DNA from: Tretioscincus oriximinensis
Taxonomy: Eukaryota > Chordata > Lepidosauria > Squamata > Gymnophthalmidae
NCBI GenBank assembly: GCA_022410635.1
Contig: JAJVDF010000029.1
Coordinates: forward strand, 1,509,288 to 1,573,287
Direction: 5' to 3'
DNA: 64,000 nucleotides
The notes below the pieces were generated by a model. It was not told the origin of the DNA and ran no database searches. It saw nothing but the letters and a program-made list of their open reading frames with translations. Both the position numbers and the translations under genes were made by a program. Positions 1 through 12,400 of this stretch are shown one piece after another (the stretch's first letter is position 1; every line of letters begins with the position of its first letter).

Positions 1-29
1 TATTATTATTATTATTATTATTATTATTG
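1..29. repeat. (TAT)n microsatellite
   Basis: About ten perfect TAT units open the window. Such tails often follow SINE or LINE 3' ends, so the parent element may lie to the left of the window. Confidence 0.9.
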
Positions 30-241
30 TGTCTGGTAGGTTCTATTTTTCACTTTGCTATTGATTCAGTCTCTCTTAGCAGGACATCGCTCAGACCCTC
101 GCCCCCCCTGTACTTTTCTTTACATGTGCACTTAATTTTCAGGCAGCTCCCAGACATCCTATTCTGAGGACAAGACTGAGAGCAAATGGAGATAAATCTT
201 CACAAAATGGCCACTCCAGTTCAGAGCAAATGAGGGCAAGC

Positions 242-920
242 CAGTGATGGGAAATCACATGAGAATCTCATACACATTTGAGGTTTCTGGCCATTTCAGG
301 CTTCAGTACTGGGGAGAAATCCAATTTTATGAGTTTCCCCCGCCCCAACTTTTGTTTCCAGTCCTGCCCCTTTTTGGTCACATGACTTCCAGTGGCCTCC
401 CCTTTGTTGTAGTTTCTATTCTAGTTCTGGGATGCCATCATAACGATGGGTGGGACCAAATGTCACGTGACCAAGAAGAATAAAAATAATTGGGTTCTTA
501 TACCCTGCTTTTTCTCACCTTTCAAAGGGACTCAAAGTGGCTTACAAGGCTATTTTTGCCCAAAGACTTACATTCTATCTTCCCCACCAGGCTGTGGTGG
601 TTCCCATGTATCTACTTGCAGTCAGTTGCAATTTCTTGCAATTCTTGCTTTCGAATAGCTGGGTTGGCTAGAGCTACAGGCTAGTGGAAGGTGCTCACCC
701 CTCCCCACATCCGACACAGGGCTTCAAAACTCGATCTCCCAGATGAGAGACAGATTCCTTAGCAACTGAGCTATCCGTCCCTGTGATAAGGGTGCAGGAT
801 CACAGGTCATGTGACCAAAAAGAGTGCGGGGCCAGAGGTCATGTGACCAAAAAGGGGCGAGGAAGTTTTCTCCTTCTACAACTTTTGTAGAAGATTCTGT
901 TTGATTTTATATCGTCACTG
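242..920. mobile_element. hAT-like non-autonomous element, split by a SINE
   Basis: The left end reads CAGTGATGGG and the right end GTCACTG, so the termini are short inverted repeats of hAT type. The same nine bases, GGGCAAGCC, sit across both boundaries (234-242 and 920-928), which fits an 8-base target duplication. Inside, a 21-base inverted repeat containing GGTCACATGAC lies at 366-386 and again, inverted, at 838-858. A further direct copy of the GGTCATGTGACC core lies at 805-816. About 310 bases of the length are a later SINE insertion (473-783), so the original element was about 370 bases. The hAT assignment is inference from ends and duplication; no transposase is present. Confidence 0.5.
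473..783 (-). mobile_element. tRNA-derived SINE
   Basis: Read on the minus strand, the element starts with a tRNA-like head: an A-box-like GATAGCTCAGTTGCTAAGG and a B-box-like region ending in GAAGCCCTGTGTCGG. A unique body follows (AGCTATTCGAAAGCAAG, then TTGCAAGAAATTGCAACTG), then a LINE-like 3' end (GTAAGCCACTTTGAGTCCC) and a TTATTTTTATTCTTCTT tail. Three other copies in the window share this layout (4622-4918, 55378-55613, 62778-63062), so it is an abundant family in this genome. The 3' end resembles L2-type LINE tails common in lizards, which would supply the retroposition machinery; that link is inferred. Confidence 0.85.
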
Positions 921-3197
921 GGCAAGCCTTCACAAAATGGCTGCTTTGCTACTCAAGAGCAAAAGAAGGTGCAAGAGCATGTATGATATCGGCTTTTCCA
1001 TTCCTGTTTGAATGAGCCAGTCAATCTCATTCAACAGAATAATAGCCAATGAGGAAGCTTCAAGAGAGCATCACTCAAACGGAAATGATATATAAAGATT
1101 ATATACAAATCATAATTTTTTCTCTTGGATATGAATAAACCTGTGCTGTAATTAATACTATGCAAAGGTCCTTTGCACACTGAATTTTTGGCTGACTCTA
1201 TCCAATAACCACTCCTTTACAAAAAAAGGAATGGGAGGCACATCAATGGACTGGAATTCTAGCTCTTCTGTTTCTTTTTCAAATCTTCCTTGAACAAAGG
1301 ACTATTTGAAAGAAGCAGAATTAGAATACATCCACAAATTCCAGTCCATCGATAAGGGACTTGCATATTATAACACCAGTTAACTGCCCAACCTCCTGAG
1401 GGCATTCTTGGACATATTTGCTCTCCACCTTTCTGCATATTTGATGCATCTCTTTCCTCCAAGCATTTCCCTCCATGCAAGATTAGCTTGTGCACTTTAG
1501 CTTTTTTTCTCACCTAGTTAATCCCCGTACCACATTTACATGTCCTTTGTCATCTCCTACTCCCAGATACCTATAAAGCCTGTTCCTGACATTGGTTCCC
1601 TAGCATCTGCAGAAGATGTGTCTACCAAAGCTTCCATCACCTACCTTTCTCCTGGTACTCTCTAAATGCTACTAGCCCCCCTTGCTGGATTTCCTATTTC
1701 CATGTTCTATCTACTCTTTTGAGTAGACACTTAGATTACTGACACTGTTAATTGCTCTTGAATAGTCTTCCCTTGTCAGCTAAAGCGAGAGGATATGAAA
1801 GGGCAATATGCAAAAATATTAAGATCCAAATATTTGATNCAATGTGGTAGTTTAAACATTTTTTGATATCAAATGGTAATGCCATAGAAAATGCCTGGTG
1901 CCATAATTGTGCCTGGTGCCAAGCAAGGAGTGCCATAATTGTAAGAAGAAATATGGCTTGGCTGGACCATAGTGAATACAGAGCAATTGTCTTGGACTAC
2001 AGACAAAGTATATAATACAGATAGTTTATATAAATTACAAAAAATCCACTTAATTTTTTACCATTCTAAAGGTCACATTATTAGTTATTCAAGGCCACAT
2101 GAGGCTCATGAGTTGGACCCATTTGATACATACTGTATGCTTTTTTCAATTCAGTATCTTTTTCATGTACATTGTCCCATTTGAACCACCTTTCAATAAC
2201 TGGTTTGTTAGAGAACAAAGTCACAAGGACATACAGCAACTGAAGTTAAGGCTGAAAACCCACTGAATCGCATGATATCATTATATACAAAAGAAACTTG
2301 GGATGAAACACTTAACAGATCGGTTGTAGAATTCTAACTTTATATTTTTCGAGAGTTGAAAAAAGGTTTGCTGAACTAAAATAAAAAGGATTACAGCAGG
2401 CAATCTGTAGCATCTGGTTATCTCCTAGCCCATGTCTGCTGTTTTAGAAGTTTTGTTTGTTGGCTTTGATGCACTGGATGACATGGTTGGCCTCAGGGTC
2501 TGCCGTGGTGATGTTTACGCTTAGTTTGTGTAGTTTCTTTTATATCTTTAACTGTAAATCATTCTGAGCTTTCCGAAGAAAGATGATCAATAACAACAAA
2601 GTTAACATATATCAAACATATTTCTCACATGATAAATTCTCTTCAGGTAAAGGTCTGCTGCAAACTTGTTATTCATTTCAGCTTAGAACAATGAAAGAGA
2701 TCCACCACCTGAAATTTGTTCTGCCAAATGCGTTAAACTCTTTCCTTATTCTTCAAGGTTTACACTGCTTTGAATTAGTTGTATGATTTGTCAATGTTAT
2801 GCCTACCTTGCAATATATTCAACAGTATGCTGGAGTAGGTAACAATGGCATAAAAACAGAACAATCTCCAGCAAAATTTAATTTTCAATGCAAAATATTT
2901 TTTACTGATTCAGCTTGTATTTAAATGTCATTTTAGATTCTGCCAAAGTTTATTCTAGTCAAACATCTGTCGTTTAAAGTCCTCAGCTCAAAAGTATACA
3001 ATTGTTGTTTGTTGTCAAGAGGCATTAATGTAAACAGTGCATCACAATTTCTTGTCCTGACATTTCTGGCAACATCATAAAGTTGCATTGCTTCGTTAGG
3101 CTAAGCCATGGAGTCGATACACAAGGTCCAATCCATGTGAGGATTCAAATTAAAAAATTCATGGCGGATATTGTATTTTTGATATAAAAACTAAATA
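921..3197. other. ZFAND3 downstream flank, mostly unannotated
   Basis: This is AT-rich sequence with no convincing gene. A stretch near 2540-2590 (ACTGTAAATCATTCTGAGC) resembles a worn L2-like LINE 3' end, but it is too short to call. The open frames here are short and unlike any protein I recognise. Confidence 0.6.
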
Positions 3198-3275
3198 TTC
3201 TGCTCAAAACAATTAAGGGAACACTTTAACATAACAGTGTATGTTAAATTGTTCCCTTAATTGTTTTGAGCAGTA
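3198..3275. mobile_element. Palindromic Tc1-like MITE (back-to-back terminal repeats)
   Basis: A 78-base near-perfect palindrome starts TTCTGCTCAAAAC and ends GTTTTGAGCAGTA, flanked by TA on both sides (3196-3197, 3276-3277). The terminal motif CTGCTCAAA followed by AAGGGAACACT is the same as that of the near-complete Tc1 element at 27475-29223. A second, almost identical copy lies at 52495-52573. There is essentially no spacer between the two arms. Confidence 0.85.
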
Positions 3276-4621
3276 TATACTATTGAACCTTCAGTAAGCA
3301 GAAATTAATACAGGTTATAGTTTTGTTTCCCCCTACATTAATGCAAAAGACTGACCTCTTTAAAGGCAGGGTGAGAAATGGGGTTCCATAAGAATCTCCC
3401 CCATACACACACACAGATGTGTATATCATTGGATCACAACTTCATATCTGCAGTTTTTGGTAGGACAATGATTAAGCATCTTGATCAGATGAAGTGTAAA
3501 CATACTAATAGTAAACACAGGCATATCTTACTGAATTAATGTGACTCATTGAAGATCTATATTACATTCCAGCCTATGTGCACATAGAAAAGACACACTG
3601 GCTGTATAGCTTTCTTACTGGGAGAATTCTTGTGGAAAAGGTAAATGTCCTACATATTTTAAATGTGCATAAACATTAGATTACTAAATTCTATAAAAAG
3701 GTCCTTGAGAGCTCTTTGTAGTCAAATGCTGAAGAGAAAAAAAATAAAGCAATATAGACAGCAAATTAAATCTGATTATACATGCTAACAAACATTAGAT
3801 AAGCAGTTCTGCATTCAATTTGTTTAAATCTTTTGAAAGGTAGAACTGTCTTAAAGGAATTAGTCCATGCACTTTGCAGCAAATGGTTTGAACCAACAGT
3901 GAAAAAACCCATGAATGCTAATTTTTTTCAATCAAACTATAATAATTTTGATCACCTGGCCTCCCTTAGCATAAGGGAATGAAACCACATTTTAGAAAAT
4001 TTAGCATTATATCCAAGATTCAGCTTACCGAAAACACAGCTCTGTACACAACACAGCTTTTAGTAGCCATATTGAGATAGCATCCTTACACACAACAAAA
4101 AACCTAAATATTTAGTAGTACAATGAACTTTGTTACGTCCCCAAGCACGAAGTCATGCTCAAATGTACACATTGCTTTTAGTTTTATAGCTGCATATGTT
4201 CACAGAAAATTGGGACATTTGGCAATCCAATTGGCAATAAAATAAAAGATGATTCTTACATTAGTTTCCAAGATGCTTTGGTTTCCAAAATACCTCATTC
4301 CAGTTAACAATATTAATAAGATGCCATAAAAGTTAACATTGTTCAGAACAAAACACTGCCTTAAGAGACACACAGAAACCTATCAGGAGAATCAAATTTT
4401 AATAATTTCATGTCACCTAATCTTGGAAGCAACATATCCTGCAATTCTTTGCTTTCTGTTTTGTAAAACTGAAGGTTTACAGTAAGAAATACAATAGTGA
4501 ACAAAATAGCAATACACAATTCCCTTAACACTCCAGTATTGATGTTTTTACACCCTACTATTGAATGCTCAAAAGAAGATAGGATCCCAGAAGATGTATT
4601 GCAATGCATAGGCAATACAGG
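3276..4621. other. AT-rich flank without recognisable genes
   Basis: I see no exon, RNA gene or clear repeat here, only low-complexity AT-rich sequence and a short CA-rich run near 3403-3413. Confidence 0.5.
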
Positions 4622-4918
4622 TGAAGAATAAGAAGAACTGGGTTTTTATACCCCGCTTTTCTCATCCAAAGGGACCTAAAGCAGCTTACAAAGTTATTTT
4701 CACCCAAAGGCTTACATCCTATGTTCCCCACCTATGCTGTGGTGATTCCCGTTTATCTAGTCGCAGGCAGTTGCAATTTCTTGCAATTCTTGCTTTCAAA
4801 TAGCTGGTTTGGCTAGAGCTGCAGCCTAGTAGAAAGTGCTCACCCCATCTCACATCTGACACAGGACCTCAAAACACGATCTCTCAGATGAGATACCATC
4901 TCTTTAGCTACTGCGCCA
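4622..4918 (-). mobile_element. tRNA-derived SINE
   Basis: This has the same family layout as the copy at 473-783. On the minus strand it has a tRNA-like head at the right end (TAGCTAAAGAGATGG), a body with AGCTATTTGAAAGCAAG, a LINE-like tail GTAAGCTGCTTTAGGTCCC, and a TTCTTATTCTTC terminal run at 4622-4633. The head is more worn than in the first copy. Confidence 0.85.
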
Positions 4919-5641
4919 AAAGAGAATGTCTGAAAACATTGATTTACTCACTAAAGCTGTGTTCGGAATCTCACTTATTATTATAGCTGGATATTCTGTA
5001 TATTCCAAGATAAAACAGCTCAGACAAAACTTTACTCTGGAACATGCAAGTATAAAGTGAGTAAGAGTGATCCGCATTCAGTACGAATCTACATGATAAA
5101 CTTACACTTATATATTTTTCAATCATCATTAAAGATCCTAAACTGAGTGGCATCCAGTAATAGCTATCTTTCTACTTAATTAATTTCATTATTATTTAAA
5201 CTATTCTGCATTTCTAAATATCTAATAAGGCACATCTGTAGAGCTCTAAAAACAATTCTAACAAATACTTAATAATTATGAAACCTGGATTCTGGTCCTG
5301 GAATAAAAACACAGCTAAAGAATAAGGAAAGTTGTTTCGGTGATGAGTGCAACAACAGACACAATGCATTGGCATGGTATAACAAAGAGGCCTATGTATA
5401 GGCATTTCAGTGCATACATGACCCTTGGAAGTAACCAATTTGATAACGCTTGATTCTTTTGAGATCATTTTACACAGAGAGCAAAATGCCAGATTAAAAA
5501 TGGTTTCCCACCTCATCGTGATTTATTGATATACAAAGAATAAGATTCTTATAAGAGTAAAATATTTTTATTTTCTGTTCCAACTGTTTCATTTTGACGA
5601 AACCAATCAGGATTAATTAAAACGTGAGCTAGTGGAATAGC

Positions 5642-5651
5642 GATGACGTCT
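5642..5651. promoter_or_regulatory. CRE-like site
   Basis: GATGACGTCT contains the palindromic core TGACGTC. It sits in a repeat-free stretch (5560-5850) downstream of ZFAND3. The motif is visible, but activity is pure inference and single motifs occur often by chance. Confidence 0.2.
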
Positions 5652-6411
5652 TTGTTACCCTCCCCACTCCCATGCAATCACTTTAAATAAGTTACCAGTC
5701 CGTGGCAAGAACAGTACTGATGGGCGTTACTTACTGCAAAACGCAGAGAAGAATTCAAACTTTCATCTGATCTGTTTAATGGGTTTGTTTCTCTTAAGCA
5801 GGAGGAAAAAGAATTACAATCCTTTTAATAGTTTCACAATGTTAAACTAAAACTGAGCTCTAGGCTACAATGTGTAAGTAAATCTAGAACACAAAAAGGG
5901 TTAAATAAGATTTTCTTTAAAGATACAAGAACTGAAGCTTTCTTTACGTTTAACAAACTTCACAGAACAGATACTGCAAAGGAACAACCCTCACTCTTTT
6001 TTTTAATGTGAATATTGTCCATAATCCACGTGAACATTTTGAGTAGTGTTCGCTCAAGAGCCTCCTTGAAACCAACTGTGCACTTGTAACAGGGTTAAAG
6101 AAAGGATTAAGAAGGGGAAAATAGCATCTTCATTACTCTGCAAAAGTCTTGTGTATCAATCAGAATGTCCATCAAATGCTATGCTAGGATTTTAGAAGGG
6201 AAGAAAGTGCATAGCGCAGCAGCAGCTGAAGTCCATGTTTTTTTTCTTAAAAAAACTCCTCATGGCAAATGAAAAAAAATGTCTGATTTCCCCCTCGCAT
6301 TGATAGAAGGGGAACTCTTCCTTAGCAAACTGAACATGCAGCTGGAAAATTCCACTGTTGATTTCAAAGCGCAGAGTACAATACAGAATGGCTTTCTCAT
6401 ACCAATCTTTA

Positions 6412-8064
6412 GAATAGTGGAACATCTCAGATTTATTTTATTACTAATTTGTACTGTTGTAGTAAGGGCAAAGGCTGAGTCTTCTGCATTGGCTACAAGC
6501 TGTAAACCAATTATGTATCTGTAGCACAAAGATAGCAGTCAGGAGTTTAACGGTTATACCTTTCTGACTTTAGATTGGTGTGAGAATAATTCACTCTTTG
6601 ACTGTCAAACTGAATTCACCCAATCTCCCTTTCCTCTAGTAGCTCTTTCCACAGTTTCCAACTATTCATTGATTCCCAATTCCTTAAAAGGGTAAAGATT
6701 CCACAATGGGGAACCAACAACATAAACTCTTTCTTCCTACAGAAACATTGCCAATAGCAGGAGGCAGGCGGAGACAACTAGTTTCTTGCCACTGTGTTCT
6801 AAGGATTTGTGCAGTTTGGTTACACGAGACTGATAAACCATTATACTAAGCTTTCTAAAGAACAGGTCTGGAAAATTCCAATTCTAAGCAATGCACTTCA
6901 CTATCATTTGTTTTGCAACAGATGGTGAGGAGAGGCCTTCACTGAGAGCAATGAGCTGCATAGTCACAAGGCTGGGACAGCCCATTTGATTATCTCCTTA
7001 ACACACCAGAAGTGAGGCATTTAAACTCAGTTCAATGAGGGGCAATTTACCTGGTTGTTCCCCAATACTGTTTCTGAATCCCGTTTGCTACAAAATGTCC
7101 TTTACCCCTCAAGATAAGTCTAGCTACAGAAAGTGAGTCTGTAGGATCCAGCCACGGCTACTCTGCTTGCGAATTAGCCTTATTTGATCAATGATCAGAT
7201 ACCTGCACTTAGCAAAATACAAACAAGAGCCAATCGGGTTTGGCTGATGGGAAAGCAGCTATGAAGGCTGGATATGGGTCTCATCATAATGCTCCAGAAA
7301 TGTTGTAGACACTGCGTAGAAAATGCACACTGTTTAACTGCTTGTTTCATAATGGAGCTACCATTAACTCAAAATCCTCCTCCTTCACTATCACCTAAGT
7401 GAAGAAACAGGTTCCCTGTAATGCATTTGATACAAAAATTGTCATGAGAATCTGTCATCGTTGTTGGTTTTTTTGGCTTCTCGGGACAAACATTTCCAGC
7501 TCCCCCAAATCCCCTGATGCTGGTGATACTACCTAACCTCAGAAGACACATAACTTTAGTTCTTTCAGGTTCCGCAGGCACACTTGCCCACTATTAGCAC
7601 AATCTCCCCAGCAAGGCTAAACAGAGCTGAGGATGGGAGAACCAGGCAATTAAGGGTTACTTTCTTCCAGAGAAGTGGGCACATAGCAGTCTTCTACATC
7701 AGTTTCTAGTCAGCTGCTGGAAGTTCACCAGCATAAGGCTTTTTTTCTTTTCATTTTAAGAGTTTGATTCCTGCAATAATTGATGCCTTTAGATTTTTTG
7801 TTAAAATCCACTAGCCATGCTCGAAAATATTTCTTCGTTTTTTTTAATATATTGGCTAGTGGGCACCTTAACAACCAGCCAGAAATCAATGTCAATCACC
7901 ATTAAACCCTAAACTACAGTACCAGGATGGTTGGCTAAAGAAAGGAAATTGATTGGCTGTAGTCTGAAACTGCCCAGTACAAGGTGTCTGGCTGACTTTG
8001 TCCTAAATAAGGCTAACATTAGTGAACTAAGAGAACGGCATTTGGTTGTAGAGTGTCTTGCAAC
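6412..8064 (-). other. ZFAND3: Probable ZFAND3 3' UTR
   Basis: This is the repeat-free stretch immediately after the stop codon, in the direction of transcription, up to just past the double AATAAA near 6432-6441. No N bases and no recognisable transposon interrupt it, which fits a transcribed last exon. The far border is inferred; the UTR may be shorter or reach 5.5 kb. Confidence 0.35.
6432..6441 (-). terminator. ZFAND3: Candidate ZFAND3 polyadenylation signals
   Basis: On the minus strand this reads AATAAAATAAA, two overlapping canonical signals about 1.6 kb after the ZFAND3 stop codon. Further AATAAA matches occur at 5567-5572 and 5522-5527. Any of these could end the transcript. The choice is not decidable from sequence alone. 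Confidence 0.3.
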
Positions 8065-8219
8065 TCAGGAGCAGCCCTCGCCAATACGCTGGCACGATCG
8101 CCCCACTTTCCGGTCCAGTTTCACCATTTTCATAATGGCCTCTTCACGTCCACGTCCCATGTGGTCAAATGTGCAATCATGCTGTTCAGGCAGGCGATGC
8201 AACATACAGAACACATAAC
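8065..8219 (-). CDS. ZFAND3: ZFAND3 exon 6 (last coding exon): second half of AN1 zinc finger and C-terminus
   Basis: On the minus strand the acceptor CCTTTAG (AG at 8220-8221) is followed by 155 coding bases: two bases finishing a Gly codon, 50 codons, and the TGA stop at 8065-8067. The peptide runs through [15 protein letters not shown], then [20 protein letters not shown], and ends [11 protein letters not shown]. It supplies the last four zinc ligands of the AN1 finger (C, H, H and C in the pattern C-x2-H-x5-H-x-C). The first four come from exon 5. ZFAND3 is a small, mainly nuclear zinc-finger protein linked in humans to a type 2 diabetes locus and to transcriptional control. The match to the vertebrate protein is essentially complete over this exon, so identification is firm. 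Confidence 0.97.
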
Positions 8220-9319
8220 CTAAAGGGATAAATTAGGGGAATAAGGAAAAAAAGAGAGAATGTTATATTAAGAACAAGTATTTTACAAAATAATCCTGCA
8301 ATAGTCTATTATAGGTTCATTTATATCTGAGTCACTGAACTCCTTTTCTGTTTAAGGCATAAGGTATATCTTAGTATAAACTATTTTAAACCTTTGACAT
8401 TACTGCAATGCCAACTTAGAGCATGCTTCTTAGTATTTTTACAAGATCAGAGAGACTCTTGCTTCTCGCAGTTTCCTAATTCAAATATCAGATATCCTAC
8501 CATTTGGACAAGGACTTCAGCAGAGACAAATAATGGATGCCCTCTAGATCCTAATGGGGAACTGGAGGCCAGTGAGCAGGATTAGTCAGTTTAAATATGA
8601 TTTACATCTGTATAAAAATGTCTGTGTGTGTGAAATAGAAAGAGAACGTGTGAGTGAGAGACAGAACAAACTAAGAAAAATAAATAAAAGTGGTCTCATA
8701 ACCAAGAGCTTCTCTGGTCTAGTTTCCTTGATGGTTGTGACTACTATACGTTAAAAATGTTAGATGAGAATGCCTCGTTCTCAAAGAACCTTTTCCTTCT
8801 GGCACAGTGCCTGTATGATCAGATTGTATAGCTCACAGACTTCGGAATGGGGCTCCTCTGGGGTGAATCAAACATTTTACATCATGATTCAACCAGGGAT
8901 GATCTAGCTCTTTAAATTTAGTTAAGGAAAAATTCTGTATGATTCTATTCTGCTCTGTTGATTTGGTTTTCTACTACTTCTATTTTTTTTTAATTGCTTT
9001 GTTTTATTATTTGGAAATTGAACAAAGTGTGTGTGGGATATAAAATTTATTTTTAAATGGCTTTTACCCATCTAAAATGATATGGTACAGGATGTTGAAT
9101 AATGTCCTATACAAGCTCGGTTTGGATTGGTTAAATAATTTTAAATAGCTTCCAAAAGGTCTTGGCGGTCTTTGCTATCACTATTACCTGAGGTCCTTTA
9201 TGGTTCTACTCTAGATTACAGCCCACAATAGGAATCTGCCATCCGCTTGCTGGTGCAAACTATAGTAGGGACTGAAGCAGTCTTTAGCAGTATGTGGCTG
9301 GCAAATTCTAATTTTTTTA

Positions 9320-9405
9320 GAATCATAGAATCATAGAGTTGGAAGGGACCTCCANGGTCATTGGGTCCAACCCCCTACTCGATGCAGGATTCATTAAACC
9401 ATCCC
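9320..9405 (-). mobile_element. CR1 LINE 3' end fragment
   Basis: AATCATAGAATCATAGAG followed by TTGGAAGGGACC and CCAACCCCCT is the antisense of a CR1 3' terminus with its ATTCTATGAT repeats. Only the last 80 or so bases remain, as usual for 5'-truncated CR1. Confidence 0.85.
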
Positions 9406-12400
9406 ATTTAGCATGTAATTCAGAATAACACAAAGTACAGAAAGGGCCAAACGTTATTAATTTTGGGGTGCTAGGAGCAGTGCTTTTTGTATGCCTAAAA
9501 GATCAAATTGATCTGATTTTATACTAACACTGCTTTTTAAAATTAATTTTCTTGCTTAAATTTGTTTTAGATGTAGATTTTACAGGCTTTGAACTCTTTA
9601 CTATCATTTTGGGATACCTGGGAACAGACAAATATAATTTCATGCAATGGCTAATTGTCAATTAATTAACAAACATCTCAGCAATCTGTGATTAAAATGA
9701 ACTGATCCTTTATGATACTTCTGAGCACTGTGAAGAACAAGCCTTCAAACTTAGAACAGAAGCATTTTCAGTTACAAAATTAATATAGTACATGGGATTT
9801 CACTGTATGCACAATTAATTTTGAGCATTAACTCTCATAAGTATGCAGATGACCCCATTGGCAGCATTTGAAGTGGAAGGATCTCAGAGTTTTATGGGCT
9901 AGGAGTAGAGCCAAAAAATTCATCTGAAGTCAAGACACTTGACATTTTAAATTTAGCTCCATGATAATTATGCTGGTTGTCAGCTTTTTTCTAAGGGGCA
10001 CAAGAGTTCAAATCACCCATAATCTGCAGCTTGTGTCATGATTTAGATTTAAATAAAACATTTACTCTTCTTCGTATAACTTATTTAAAACTATTTCAAA
10101 ACTAGCCCTGAAAATGGTATAGTTATTCCTTTCTGTTTTAGCTTTGGCTAAAACTTCCACAACAGGAAAGAAAATATATAATCCAAATGTATGTCGGAAA
10201 GATTAGCAACAAAGTCACTGCTTTGTTTTAANGAAAATATGCTCCAAATTAGCACAGTTAAAATCAAAAATTTTAAGACAGGTATCAGGACACAGTTTTA
10301 CTATTTACACAAGTCAGATGCAACATAATACCGACACACTGGTGTGCTTTCTTGTTCAAGATTCTAGCCGTTTCACTCCTGTCCTATATGACAATCAATA
10401 CATATCTACTGAAATTCATTTTTGCTATTGCTGCTTGTGAGATCAGAAGGTTTTTTTTTTTAAAAAAAAATGTTATAATACTACAGACTTTAAGTTTTAG
10501 GCCTACTGATGTTACATTCTCACAGGGATGGAGGACTATCTGGATTACATATACATTTATATATATAATTGAAAGTTTGTATATAAAACACAGCAGTGAC
10601 AAAATATAGTTCAAATGTAGCTGATCAAAATAATATAATATAATGTTTGTGTCAGCAGTTGGATGGAAGACCAGCAAGACCAAAAAACCTGGAGGTGTCA
10701 TTCCAAGACAAGTGTACAAATATGTTTATACAGACACTACAATGCACATTGGAATCATTAACCTTACATTGTATTTATAATTAAATATAAAAAATTAGGA
10801 ATATGCAGATGCCGTCATGTCTATGAATCTGCTCAACCCACTGTTAGATTTTACTGTTTTNAATTCAGTATGAAAGAATTACCAAATTAATTTCTAGAAC
10901 AGTGCAGTGGCTTTCGTTTCTTCTGTTGCTGCGTTTTCTCTTTTCTTATATTACTGATATACCTAATTGTCAATTCAATGCAGCACTTTGAGCACACATT
11001 AAGATAAGCGTATCAAGATTCTTTTGCACTGCACGTTATCAGTTTATCAATATTTGTGCACTGAAAAACTAAAGTGAACACAAAGAAACTGCAGTAAAGT
11101 GCCTATGTACATAATAAAAAAGAATGAATGCCACAATTTCAAGGTTTTGAAACCATTCTACATGTGAAATCTGAGAATACTTAAAGTTAAGCATCATGAT
11201 AGAAACAACTAGTCCCACTTCATTCTATTCCCATTTTTAATAACATTGGCCACTAAGCTACTATTGGTCGATTGTTTAAAAAATATTATGTGAAATATTC
11301 ATTTTTCTTCATACAGTGTATATTGTATATAAAAAAATTATATTTAGCTGTTTTTTATTTAATTGCAGTAGCAAAATCAGATCAGTTTCAGGTTTAATTT
11401 CCCTTCTCTACCTGCATTTCTGACAGTCATGATAGCATCATAATGGCATATTTGATGCAAACGTTAACTATGGCTCAGTGGCAGTACAAGAAGTCACTAG
11501 TGTTGTGTTTGGACCTTCTGGACATCTGCACAAGAATTTTCATGTTATTTTGAGTAGAACTGGTCACTGCAGAAAATCAATTTCTATTGGCTATTCAAGA
11601 CAGCACTATGGATGGACTTGGACTATGAAAAAAAGGAAGAACACATTGCACAAAAGAAACTCTAGTGAAATTTCAAGTGTGAAAAGCGGCAAAATAATTG
11701 TGTGTGTGGCCTGATAAAAATATCAACATGACCCCTTTATCAATTATAATGGGAAACAACGTTTAAAAAGGGAGTAGTCGGGATGCAGCTTCTCTTTTCA
11801 AGATTGCTCTCTCTGCTTTGATAACGTTTGAGAAGACACATTAAACACTTTCACTACACAATCCAGCCCGTTTTTAACCATACACTGTATGTTCAAGTAT
11901 TTACAACAATGAATCTCTTATGGCCGTTGAATTCGGAAACATGGATATATACAAAAGTGTCAATGTCTGAATTGTAGCTGCACAGCTAAGTATCCTAGGA
12001 CTCATAAACTGTGTGTGAAGCCAAAAAATGCAAAACTGATGTTCAGAACATTATANGCAGTTATTTTCTATGAAGTTTTAGCAATCTGTATGGCTCACTA
12101 CAAAAATTCTGAATGGTACTGTGTGTATTGACCTATAGCTCAAGGCAGAATTGTAATACACAAATGTATTAAGAGGTCATAGCATTTTATTTTAGCACCC
12201 CAGAGGCACAACCCATACTGTAAAGAGTCAAACAAATAATTAAACCTTGCCTAGAAACAGCTAGCTAGTTTCTCTATTTCCATATTTCAGCACTCCAGCA
12301 TTGGATTGTCAATGCAAGCTTTTAAGGTACAAGATGGATGTTACTGCCAATTCCAGCAATACTACTAATAGGATCATAACGTAGTAGTATTAAGGTATAT

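Noticed and set aside
2530..2600. L2-like LINE tail
   Set aside because: Only weak similarity over about 40 bases; not enough to annotate.
7931..8218. Plus-strand frame of 95 codons
   Set aside because: It is the antisense of ZFAND3 exon 6 and its start of 3' UTR.
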